A stretch of DNA of 64,000 nucleotides from Polaribacter sp. BAL334 (GTDB taxonomy: Bacteria; Bacteroidota; Bacteroidia; Flavobacteriales; Flavobacteriaceae), in contig NZ_JADWOV010000317.1 in assembly GCF_015767435.1 (NCBI RefSeq), positions 1 through 64,000 on the forward strand, given 5' to 3'. Every line of letters begins with the position of its first letter. The first letter of the stretch is position 1. This document shows positions 1 to 7,630 of the stretch, piece after piece. A program made the position numbers and the translations under genes. The notes under the pieces were generated by a model. That model saw only the letters and a program-made list of their open reading frames with translations, did not search any database and was not told where the DNA came from.

Positions 1-99
1 AAAGATATAAGTCAAGAGTGGATAAACGATTACAATTACAATAGACCACATAAATCACTTAAAAATAAATCACCAATTGAATACAGATTAAATGAATAA
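1..99 (+). CDS. IS3-family transposase (OrfB), C-terminal fragment cut by the window edge
   Basis: The first 32 codons, ending in TAA at 97-99, encode the C-terminus of an IS3-family transposase. The stretch WINDYNYNRPHKSL followed by SPIEY is the characteristic end of the rve integrase core (YNxxRPHxxLxxxxPxEY) of IS3 OrfB proteins. Only this tail is visible, so it is unknown whether the copy is intact. It is followed closely by the DUF2075 gene, with only the presumed terminal repeat of the element in between. Confidence 0.85.
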   Translation, partial: KDISQEWINDYNYNRPHKSLKNKSPIEYRLNE

Positions 100-141
100 A
101 AATTCTATTTTTGAATGGATCGAATTTAAGGGAAGCTTACA
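1..141 (+). mobile_element. Right end of an IS3-family insertion sequence (partial)
   Basis: The window opens inside the 3' end of an IS3-type transposase gene. After its stop the sequence runs on to CTTACA at 136-141, a plausible right terminus because IS3-family ends finish in CA. The coding sequence that follows matches the conserved N-terminus of the next gene from about base 142. The exact end is inferred; the left end lies outside the window, so the inverted repeat pair and target duplication cannot be checked. Confidence 0.5.
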
Positions 142-2102
142 GAAGTTACTACTCAAATACAATTTCGGACTTCTTGCAAGACGATGAAACGCGAATTCTT
201 GGACAACTAAGTTTGCATCACAATCATGCACTTGAAGACTTACAAAAAAACGCTTGGGTTAAACAAATAACAATTCTAAAAGACACACTGCAAAGTATTG
301 ACAACGGACAAATATATTTTGAATTTTCAATCCCACGTATGGGCAAGCGAGTTGACAACGTTTTAATAATTAACGACCTCATTTTTGTTTTAGAATTTAA
401 AGTTGGTGACAATCAATATCAGAAACACTCAATAGAACAAGTGGTTGACTATTGTTTGGACTTGCAAAATTTTCACGAAGGCAGCCATCATGAAAAATTA
501 ATTCCTGTATTGATTTCAACAAAAGCAGAACCAATAGAGAACGTATTTAATAGCGAAGACAATCTATTTGAGCCTTTAAAAGCTAATCAACAGAATTTAA
601 GTGACGTAATAAACAAGACACTTTTACAAAGCAACGGAAAACAAATAAATGCTACTGACTGGGAAAATTCAATTTACAAACCCACGCCAACTATTATTGA
701 AGCTGCACAAGCTCTCTACAAGGGACACAACGTAAAAGAGATTTCAAGGCACGATGCAGGAGCAATCAATCTTTCAAAGACAACCGACTGCATCAATAAC
801 ATAATTGAAACTGCAAAAAGAGAAAATAAAAAATCAATTTGTTTTTTGACTGGAGTTCCTGGTGCTGGGAAAACATTAGCAGGACTAAATATTGCTAACG
901 AAAGAATGAAAGCGGATGAAGATGAACATGCAGTTTTTCTTTCTGGAAATGGGCCGTTAGTAGATGTTTTGAGAGAAGCCTTAACCAGAGATGAAGTTGC
1001 AACATCAAAAGAAAATGGTGAACCACTGACAAAAAAAGTTGCTGCAATAAAAGCTAATGCTTTTATTCAAAATATTCATCACTTTCGAGATGACAATTTA
1101 GTTTCTAAAAAAGCACCAGTTGAAAAGGTCGTAGTATTTGACGAAGCACAGAGAGCTTGGGCAAAGGAACAGGTAAGCTCCTTTATGAAACGAAAAAAAG
1201 GAGTTGAAGATTTTGACATGTCAGAGCCAGAATTCTTAATCAGTGTTATGGATAGACACGAAGATTGGTGCACAATCATTTGTTTAATCGGAGGCGGACA
1301 AGAAATAAATACTGGTGAGGCCGGAGTTTCTGAATGGCTTTCTTCTTTGAAAAACAACTACCCCCATTGGGATATTCATTACTCAAATTTGATTTCTAGA
1401 GACGATAATTATTTATCAGACACTGAATTACGAAATTGGGTTCAATCTGTAGCCACTGAAAAACATGAATTGCATTTATCAGTTTCTGTAAGGTCTTTTC
1501 GTTCAGAGAAAATTTCCGAATTAATGCACGAAATTTTAGAAGCAAAACATGAAAGAGCAAATACTATTTTAGGAGAAGTCAAAAATGATTTTCCAATTTT
1601 AATTACTAGAGACTTGACAACAGCTAAAAAATGGTTAAGAACTCAAGCAAAAGGAAGTGAAAGAATTGGACTAGTTGCAAGTTCAGGCGGTAGAAGATTA
1701 AGACCTTTAGGAATTGATGTGAAGAATGATATTTCAGCTCCAAATTGGTTTTTAAATAATTCAGATGATATACGTTCTTCTTATTTCTTGGAAGAAATAG
1801 CAACAGAGTTTGACATTCAAGGTTTAGAAATTGATTGGGTATGTTTAGCATGGGACATCAATTATTTTTTCAAGGATGGGAAATGGAATTGTCAATATTT
1901 TTCTGGGACTAAGTGGCAAAATATCCACAACGAAAATGACAAAACATATTTGCAAAATGCCTATAGAGTGCTTTTGACAAGAGCCAGACAAGGACTAATA
2001 ATTTATATTCCAGAAGGTGACGACCTTGACCACACACGACCAAAAGAACTTTATGACAGCACATTTAATTACTTTCAATCATGCGGCCTAAAGACTATAT
2101 AA
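111..2102 (+). CDS. DUF2075 family ATPase with N-terminal PD-(D/E)XK-like region
   Basis: A 663-residue protein of the DUF2075 family (P-loop NTPases related to superfamily 1 helicases). Residues about 70-100 have a PD-(D/E)XK-like pattern (FSIPRMGKRVDNV, then LEFK). Walker A (GVPGAGKT) is near residue 247 and a Walker B-like VVVFDEAQRAW near 340; the C-terminal part ends in a helicase-like VLLTRARQGLIIYIP. Such proteins are common in accessory regions, but a cellular role is not established from sequence. The reading frame starts at a TTG lying inside the presumed right end of the upstream IS element; the family-like sequence (SYYSNTISDFL) begins only around codon 12. The native start codon was probably lost or displaced by the insertion, so the true start and expression are uncertain. 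Confidence 0.8.
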   Translation: MNGSNLREAYRSYYSNTISDFLQDDETRILGQLSLHHNHALEDLQKNAWVKQITILKDTLQSIDNGQIYFEFSIPRMGKRVDNVLIINDLIFVLEFKVGDNQYQKHSIEQVVDYCLDLQNFHEGSHHEKLIPVLISTKAEPIENVFNSEDNLFEPLKANQQNLSDVINKTLLQSNGKQINATDWENSIYKPTPTIIEAAQALYKGHNVKEISRHDAGAINLSKTTDCINNIIETAKRENKKSICFLTGVPGAGKTLAGLNIANERMKADEDEHAVFLSGNGPLVDVLREALTRDEVATSKENGEPLTKKVAAIKANAFIQNIHHFRDDNLVSKKAPVEKVVVFDEAQRAWAKEQVSSFMKRKKGVEDFDMSEPEFLISVMDRHEDWCTIICLIGGGQEINTGEAGVSEWLSSLKNNYPHWDIHYSNLISRDDNYLSDTELRNWVQSVATEKHELHLSVSVRSFRSEKISELMHEILEAKHERANTILGEVKNDFPILITRDLTTAKKWLRTQAKGSERIGLVASSGGRRLRPLGIDVKNDISAPNWFLNNSDDIRSSYFLEEIATEFDIQGLEIDWVCLAWDINYFFKDGKWNCQYFSGTKWQNIHNENDKTYLQNAYRVLLTRARQGLIIYIPEGDDLDHTRPKELYDSTFNYFQSCGLKTI

Positions 2103-2127
2103 CTACCTTAGAAAAAGAAGCACGAAC

Positions 2128-2259
2128 CGGTAACACGGGTTTGGCAAAAGTGGCGGTTCAGTGCACCGCAGACACATTTGTGGTTAATCAAAGTTTGGTT
2201 CTCCGCATCAACATTTGTGGTGAAGATCGCCACCTTCGCCAAGCCCGAAACCGTTAGCG
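2128..2259 (+). repeat. attC-like imperfect palindrome between two accessory genes
   Basis: A 132-base structure bounded by CGGTAAC (2128-2134) and GTTAGCG (2253-2259), which are near-complementary. Inside, GGTTTGGCAAAAGTGGCG at about 2138-2155 pairs with CGCCACCTTCGCCAAGCC at about 2228-2245, 15 of 18 positions. ACATTTGTGGT also occurs twice as a direct repeat. Its size, terminal boxes and position just after one gene and before another resemble integron attC sites, whose right core is GTTRRRY. The match to that core is imperfect and no integrase gene is in view, so this is an attC-like element rather than a proven recombination site. Confidence 0.5.
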
Positions 2260-2291
2260 ATAATTATATAAAAGATACATTAGAAAAAGTT

Positions 2292-2711
2292 ATGACTGAC
2301 AAACCGAAGCTAATAATTTACGAAGAACAGCCTTTCAAAGTTGGAGAAGACACATTCATTGACAGTACAGCAGAAAACAACAATGCAGTTGTATTTGAAG
2401 ACAATTGTGAAACTGGTTATTTTTACGCTGTAGACAGAAATGACCACTTGAAAGTATTAGACGGACTTCATATATATGATGTTTCAAACGTGACAGATAA
2501 GCACAAACCTTCGATTTTAAAAATCCTTTGGACTGAAAACGAATCAAAAACTTTTCTATCAATAAATAATTATTACCATGCAGTGTTTGACTTTAAGAAT
2601 AAAGCTGGGTATTGTAGAAATGGGTTTCCTGAAACAAATAATTCGTGGACAAAAATAAAAGAGCGCAAACTAACTGACATATTAATTGACGATTTATCAA
2701 AAAACAAATAA
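2292..2711 (+). CDS. DUF2251 domain-containing protein
   Basis: A 139-residue cytosolic protein of the DUF2251 family; no function is established. Recognisable family segments are AVVFEDNCETGYFYAVD, LKVLDGLHIYDVSN and YHAVFDFKNKAGYCRNGFPE. I use ATG 2292 (MTDKPKLIIYEEQP) although the frame is open further upstream, because the upstream ATG at 2178 would make the protein begin inside the attC-like palindrome and read through it. The gene starts about 30 bases after the GTTAGCG box, an arrangement like a gene cassette. Downstream, CCGCTAAG at about 2715 could be the remnant of another such site. Confidence 0.75.
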   Translation: MTDKPKLIIYEEQPFKVGEDTFIDSTAENNNAVVFEDNCETGYFYAVDRNDHLKVLDGLHIYDVSNVTDKHKPSILKILWTENESKTFLSINNYYHAVFDFKNKAGYCRNGFPETNNSWTKIKERKLTDILIDDLSKNK

Positions 2712-2760
2712 CTACCGCTAAGCCGTATAAAAATACGCTATTAACAATTTAGATTATTGA

Positions 2761-2792
2761 GAAGAAATAGCTAAGTTTTATTTCTTCATTTT
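2761..2792 (+). terminator. Possible weak terminator after the DUF2251 gene
   Basis: GAAGAAATA at 2761-2769 pairs with TATTTCTTC at 2779-2787 around a nine-base loop, followed by ATTTT. The T tract is short and the stem AT-rich, so this is tentative. The rest of the 2712-2974 gap shows no gene. Confidence 0.3.
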
Positions 2793-2947
2793 GCTATTTA
2801 AATTCATTCATGTTTATTTTAAAACCTGCCACATCAATATTGGGTTCCATAAAGAAATTTTAAATGCAAAACAGCCCTTAGTTTGATATGTTTTACACCA
2901 CTCACAATTCCCTCCTTTTTTTACACTGACTTCAACAAGCTATTTTG

Positions 2948-2955
2948 TAACTTTG
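2948..2955 (+). promoter_or_regulatory. Bacteroidota -7 box upstream of the RNA methyltransferase gene
   Basis: TAACTTTG matches the TAnnTTTG -7 consensus of Bacteroidota promoters and lies 19 bases before the ATG at 2975. No clear -33 element was identified. Confidence 0.5.
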
Positions 2956-2974
2956 TTGCCGATTAACAAAAACC

Positions 2975-4186
2975 ATGAGATTACACAGAAACTTAACCTT
3001 TGCAGTTATAGACAGCATCAGAGATATTTTTAATGAAGGAGTGTATGCTGACAAAGCTGTTGAAAAAGCGCTACAAAGAGACAAACGTTGGGGTGCAAGA
3101 GACCGCAAATTTGTAGCAGAAACCATCTATGACATTGTGCGTTGGAATCGTTTATACGCAGAAATTGCCGAAGTAAAAGTACCTTATGATCGGGATAATA
3201 TTTGGCGATTATTCACTGTTTGGTGTGTGTTGCGTGGCATTCCATTACCTGATTGGAATCAAATTGGGGATGTTCCTGTTCGAAGAATCAAAGGGAAATT
3301 TGATGAATTGTCAAGAATCAGAAAATACCGTGAATCCATTCCTGATTGGATAGATGAATTGGGCGTGCAAGAATTGGGAGAAGAACTTTGGACAAAAGAA
3401 ATTGCGGCACTCAACCAACAAGCGGAAGTTGTTTTACGAACCAATACGTTGAACACCACCAAAGAAATGTTGCAACGAAAATTGAAAACAGAAGATATAG
3501 AAACAGAAAGCATTCCCTCCTATCCTGATGCATTGAAATTGGTGGAAAGAGCCAATGTGTTTACCACAGAAGCTTTTCACGAAGGGTTGTTTGAAGTGCA
3601 AGATGCTTCTTCGCAATTGGTGGCAGCCTATTTAGAGGTTGAACCAGGGATGAAAGTCGTGGATGCTTGTGCAGGTGCAGGAGGAAAAACATTGCACTTG
3701 GCTGCTTTGATGCAAAACAAGGGGCAAATCATTGCCATGGATATTTATGAAAGTAAGTTGAAAAAACTCAAAATAAGAGCTCGCAGAAACAAAGCACACA
3801 ACATTGATTTGCGAGTGATTGACTCTACCAAAGTCATTAAAAAACTACATGAAAAAGCAGACAGGGTTTTGATAGATGCGCCTTGTTCTGGTTTGGGAGT
3901 TTTGCGCAGAAATCCAGATTCAAAATGGAAATTGCTACCAGAATTTATTGAAGAAATCAAACAAACCCAGCAAGAAGTTTTGCAAAACTATTCCAAAATG
4001 GTAAAACCTGGAGGCAAAATGGTGTATGCTACTTGCTCTATTCTTCCCTCTGAAAATCGTCAACAAGTTGACCTTTTCTTAACATCCGAAGCCGGAAAAA
4101 GTTTTAGTTTTGTAAAAGAGAATAATGTGTTTGCACATCAGTCAGGTTTTGACGGATTTTATATGGCATTGTTAGAAAAGAAATAA
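2975..4186 (+). CDS. RsmB/NOP2-family RNA cytosine-C5 methyltransferase
   Basis: A 403-residue cytosolic enzyme of the RsmB/NOP2/Sun family, which transfers a methyl group from S-adenosylmethionine to C5 of cytosines in RNA, usually 16S rRNA. The SAM-binding motif I (VDACAGAGGKTLHL) lies near residue 229. The catalytic motif DAPCSGLGVLRRNPD is near 302 and the second cysteine motif YATCSILPSEN near 351. The N-terminal third is a NusB-like RNA-binding region. It is shorter than Escherichia coli RsmB, as is usual in Bacteroidota, and the exact target base cannot be read from sequence. It is monocistronic with its own TAnnTTTG promoter. Confidence 0.9.
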   Translation: MRLHRNLTFAVIDSIRDIFNEGVYADKAVEKALQRDKRWGARDRKFVAETIYDIVRWNRLYAEIAEVKVPYDRDNIWRLFTVWCVLRGIPLPDWNQIGDVPVRRIKGKFDELSRIRKYRESIPDWIDELGVQELGEELWTKEIAALNQQAEVVLRTNTLNTTKEMLQRKLKTEDIETESIPSYPDALKLVERANVFTTEAFHEGLFEVQDASSQLVAAYLEVEPGMKVVDACAGAGGKTLHLAALMQNKGQIIAMDIYESKLKKLKIRARRNKAHNIDLRVIDSTKVIKKLHEKADRVLIDAPCSGLGVLRRNPDSKWKLLPEFIEEIKQTQQEVLQNYSKMVKPGGKMVYATCSILPSENRQQVDLFLTSEAGKSFSFVKENNVFAHQSGFDGFYMALLEKK

Positions 4187-4261
4187 GTTTTTGCAATTTT
4201 TATTGTAAAAAAACTGCTAAGAAAAAGAATACGATTTTTTTGATAACCCAAATTTCATAGA

Positions 4262-6424
4262 ATGAATATTCGTTTTACTTTTTTATTATTTTTAGTATTT
4301 TCAGTACAGTTATTTTCTCAACAAGCTTATTATAACGATGTCAATTTGAATTTGACTGGACTAACTTTGAAAGAAGCATTGGCTGTGAAAATAATCAATA
4401 CGCATACAAGAACCTTGTTTTATGACCAAATTTGGAATGCCAGCAAAGCTACTGATGTCAACCCAAACAATCCCTCAGAAGTGATTTTGATTTATGGCTG
4501 GGAAAATGGCACTGATTCAGATGTTACCAATGATAGAACTCGAAACATCAATAATTTTAGCGGAAGTTCCGGAGATTGGAACAGAGAACACGTTTTTTCA
4601 CGTTCTTTGGGAACTCCTGATTTAGGCGAAGCTGGCCCTGGTTCAGACGCGCATCATTTAAGACCTGCAGATGTGCAAAGAAATTCATCCAGAGGAAATC
4701 GGAAATTTTCAGATGCCAATGGTAATTCAGGCGCAACTTCAGAAATATATACAGACCCTATTGACGGAACAAATTCTGCTGGATGGTATCCTGGAGATGA
4801 ATGGAAAGGCGATGTTGCACGCATGATGATGTACATGTATTTGCGATATGGAAATCGATGTTTGCCATCGAATGTGGGTTTAGGAAACAACACAAATACG
4901 CCTGATGACATGATTGATTTGTTTTTAAAATGGAACGCAGAAGACCCTGTTTCTGATTTTGAAAGACAACGAAATACCTATCACGAAAACACCAACAATC
5001 CTGAAGCGCAAGGAAATAGAAATCCTTTTATTGACAATCCACGTTTGGCAACCAGAATTTGGGGAGGTCCTGAAGCCGAGGATTTATGGGGGATTTACAC
5101 AAGTGCTGATAATGAAGCTCCTTCAATTCCTACGAATTTAACGGCAACTAATGTTACTACTTTTTCTGTTGATCTTTCTTGGACAGCTTCCTCAGACAAT
5201 GTTGCAGTGACAAGTTATGATGTGTTTGTCAATGGAAATTTATATAAAAATACCACTACAAATTCGATGATTGTTACTGGATTGGATTCTGATACAGACT
5301 ATTCAATTACTGTTTTAGCGAAAGATATTGCCAATAATAGTTCAGCCCAAAGTGCGGCTGTCAATATCAAAACTTTGGTGGACAATGAAGCTCCTTCTAT
5401 TCCCCAAAATATTTTGATTAACAATCAAACAACCACTTCTTTTGTAGTTTCTTGGGATGCTTCAACGGATAATACCGCTGTTACCTTATATGATGTTTTT
5501 GTAGATACTGTATTGAATGGAACCACTTCCGAAACCAGTTATACTGTTTCTAATTTGACTGCTTCAACAACCTACAGCATTCAAGTTCGTGCCAAAGATG
5601 TTAAAAATAATACATCAGAATTATCAACAGCTGTTGATGCAACTACTTCTGATATTAATCAAGTTTCAAGCGAATTATTTTTCTCAGAATACGTTGAAGG
5701 CTCATCAAACAATAAAGCTTTGGAAATTGTCAATAATACAGATGCAGATATTGATTTGGCAGGATTTAGCATCAAACGTCAAAAAGATGGTGGTGTTGAT
5801 GGTGATGTTTGGGAAAATGAATTGCAATTATCAGGAATCATTTTGAAAAAAGATGTGTATGTTATTATCAATGGAAGTTCAAGTCTTCAAAAATTGATTG
5901 ATGAAGCTGACTTTGTTCAACCAAATGCCAGTCAAACCAATTTTGGTGCACCCATCAATTTCAATGGAAATGATCCTGTTGGATTGTTCAAAGAGGGAGT
6001 TTTAGTTGATGTAATTGGAACCTATGATGGAGGAAGTGCAAATTTTGCCATAAACAAAACTTTACGAAGAAAAAATGGTGTTTCAAAACCCAATACCACT
6101 TTTGATATTGTAAATGAATGGGATTCTTATCCACAAGATACTGTAGAAGATATTGGAACTCATAGCAGTATTTTGAGTTTACAAACTTTTGAGAATTCAG
6201 GATTTACATTGTTTCCAAATCCCGTAAAATCTAAACTTTTTATTACAAATACTCTTGGAAACGAAATTTTATCCATTTCAATTTTCAATTCCATTGGAAA
6301 AAGAGTTTTTATTACTCAACAAATCTCAAAAGAATTGGACATACAGTTTTTATCAAAAGGAATTTATTTTATTAAAATATCTACTGAAAATGGTATCTTT
6401 GCCAAGAAATTTCTTAAAGAATAA
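4262..6424 (+). CDS. Secreted endonuclease I family nuclease with FN3, lamin-tail and T9SS domains
   Basis: A 720-residue exported protein. It has a signal peptide (residues 1-20, ending LFSQ) and an endonuclease I domain at about 25-275 with WNREHVFSRSLG near residue 105 followed by HHLRPAD and NPFIDNP. Two fibronectin type III domains follow at about 283-372 and 376-465, both beginning DNEAPSIP and still similar at DNA level (around 5108 and 5381). Then come a lamin-tail-like domain (about 470-625, SELFFSEYVEGSSNNKALEI) and a type A T9SS sorting domain (LFPNPV near 650, ending KFLKE). It probably degrades extracellular DNA or RNA for nutrient scavenging. Its stop codon overlaps the start of the next nuclease gene (TAATG), so the two are likely translated together. 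Confidence 0.88.
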   Translation: MNIRFTFLLFLVFSVQLFSQQAYYNDVNLNLTGLTLKEALAVKIINTHTRTLFYDQIWNASKATDVNPNNPSEVILIYGWENGTDSDVTNDRTRNINNFSGSSGDWNREHVFSRSLGTPDLGEAGPGSDAHHLRPADVQRNSSRGNRKFSDANGNSGATSEIYTDPIDGTNSAGWYPGDEWKGDVARMMMYMYLRYGNRCLPSNVGLGNNTNTPDDMIDLFLKWNAEDPVSDFERQRNTYHENTNNPEAQGNRNPFIDNPRLATRIWGGPEAEDLWGIYTSADNEAPSIPTNLTATNVTTFSVDLSWTASSDNVAVTSYDVFVNGNLYKNTTTNSMIVTGLDSDTDYSITVLAKDIANNSSAQSAAVNIKTLVDNEAPSIPQNILINNQTTTSFVVSWDASTDNTAVTLYDVFVDTVLNGTTSETSYTVSNLTASTTYSIQVRAKDVKNNTSELSTAVDATTSDINQVSSELFFSEYVEGSSNNKALEIVNNTDADIDLAGFSIKRQKDGGVDGDVWENELQLSGIILKKDVYVIINGSSSLQKLIDEADFVQPNASQTNFGAPINFNGNDPVGLFKEGVLVDVIGTYDGGSANFAINKTLRRKNGVSKPNTTFDIVNEWDSYPQDTVEDIGTHSSILSLQTFENSGFTLFPNPVKSKLFITNTLGNEILSISIFNSIGKRVFITQQISKELDIQFLSKGIYFIKISTENGIFAKKFLKE

Positions 6425-7512
6425 TGGTTAAAAATATACTATCTCTACTCTTATCATTTGTATTTATTATTGGGTATTCGCAAATTCCAGCAAACTACTA
6501 TAGTTCTGCAACTGGAAGTGGTTATACTTTAAAAACCCAATTAAAAAACATCATCAAAAATGGGCATATTGATCAAGGTTATGGCTCTTTATATGATGGA
6601 TATATAAAAACGGATAATGATAATTTTTATGAAAATGATAATACAGTTTTGGACATGTATTCTGAAAATCCAACCGGAAATGATCCATACAATTATCAAC
6701 ACAATCAAAGAAATTGCGGAAATTACAATTCAGAAAACGACTGTTATAACAGAGAACATATTTTTCCACAAGGTTTTTTTAATGAAAATCTTCCAATGCG
6801 ATCGGATATACATCATGTAATTCCTTCAGATGGATATGTAAATGGCAAAAGAAGTAATTTCCCTTTTGGTGAAGTTTCTAATGCAAGTTGGACTTCTGAT
6901 AACGGCTCAAAAGTTGGGACAAATACTTTTGACAGTTTCAAAGGAACTGTTTTTGAGCCCATCAATGAATTTAAAGGTGACATCGCAAGGATGTTGTTAT
7001 ACTTTGCAACTCGATATGAAGATGAAGTTTTGAATAGTTCTTGGGATGATCATGACAGTGCTGAAAGTAATCCTTTAAATGGAAGTAAAAACCAATTTTA
7101 TGAAAGTTGGTATATTCGATTATTACACAAATGGCATACTCAAGATCCTGTAAATCAGAGAGAAATTGTTAGAAACAATGAAGCTTACAAATACCAAGGA
7201 AATAGAAATCCATTTATTGACCATCCAGAATATGTTGCCCAAATTTGGGGAAATGTTCTTTCTACAAAAATAGTTGAATTGGATGATTCTGTGAAAATGT
7301 ATCCAAATCCCGCAGAAGGAAATTCACTTTTTTTCAAAACCTCTGAATCTGTAACCATTCAGATTTTTACGATTTTAGGAAAACAAATACTGTCTCAAAA
7401 GATGGATGAATCAACATCTCAAATGGATATCACCTCCCTAAAATCAGGAATTTATTTGGTGAAAATTTCTTCTAGTAAAATTTCTATCACTAAAAAGTTG
7501 ATTAAAAAATAA
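6424..7512 (+). CDS. Secreted endonuclease I family nuclease with T9SS sorting domain
   Basis: A 362-residue paralogue of the preceding nuclease without FN3 or lamin-tail modules. A signal peptide (about 1-19, ending GYSQ) is followed by the endonuclease I domain with CYNREHIFPQGFF near residue 105, DIHHVIPSDGYVNGKRSN near 125 and NRNPFIDHPEYVAQIWG near 260. A T9SS type A domain occupies the last 75 residues (MYPNPAEG, ending KKLIKK). The ATG shares a base with the upstream stop (TAATG), indicating an operon. Presumed to be a non-specific nuclease acting outside the cell. Confidence 0.88.
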   Translation: MVKNILSLLLSFVFIIGYSQIPANYYSSATGSGYTLKTQLKNIIKNGHIDQGYGSLYDGYIKTDNDNFYENDNTVLDMYSENPTGNDPYNYQHNQRNCGNYNSENDCYNREHIFPQGFFNENLPMRSDIHHVIPSDGYVNGKRSNFPFGEVSNASWTSDNGSKVGTNTFDSFKGTVFEPINEFKGDIARMLLYFATRYEDEVLNSSWDDHDSAESNPLNGSKNQFYESWYIRLLHKWHTQDPVNQREIVRNNEAYKYQGNRNPFIDHPEYVAQIWGNVLSTKIVELDDSVKMYPNPAEGNSLFFKTSESVTIQIFTILGKQILSQKMDESTSQMDITSLKSGIYLVKISSSKISITKKLIKK

Positions 7513-7539
7513 GCCATTATTGATTTTTAAATTTCATAT

Positions 7540-7559
7540 TTACGAACACGTGTTCGTAA
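7540..7559. promoter_or_regulatory. Perfect 20-bp palindrome, candidate operator of the amylase gene
   Basis: TTACGAACAC followed directly by GTGTTCGTAA forms a perfect 20-base inverted repeat in an AT-rich intergenic stretch, 71 bases before the amylase ATG at 7631. Perfect palindromes of this size are typical of dimeric repressor sites such as TetR-family operators. No matching regulator gene is adjacent, so the regulator is unknown. There is no T tract, which argues against a terminator. Confidence 0.55.
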
Positions 7560-7630
7560 TGTTGATATCTTTTCATTGTATATTATATTCCTGAAAACTA
7601 GCTTTATAAAACATTTTTAAAGGCATTTTC

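Noticed and set aside
2178..2291. Upstream N-terminal extension of the DUF2251 protein from ATG 2178
   Set aside because: It would translate the attC-like palindrome; the family-like sequence begins at ATG 2292.
4186..4215. Hairpin after the RNA methyltransferase gene as a terminator
   Set aside because: AGTTTTTGCAAT can pair with ATTGTAAAAAAACT, but no T run follows on the plus strand.
5108..5405. Repeated DNA around 5108 and 5381 as a mobile or tandem repeat
   Set aside because: Explained by the two homologous FN3 domains within one protein.
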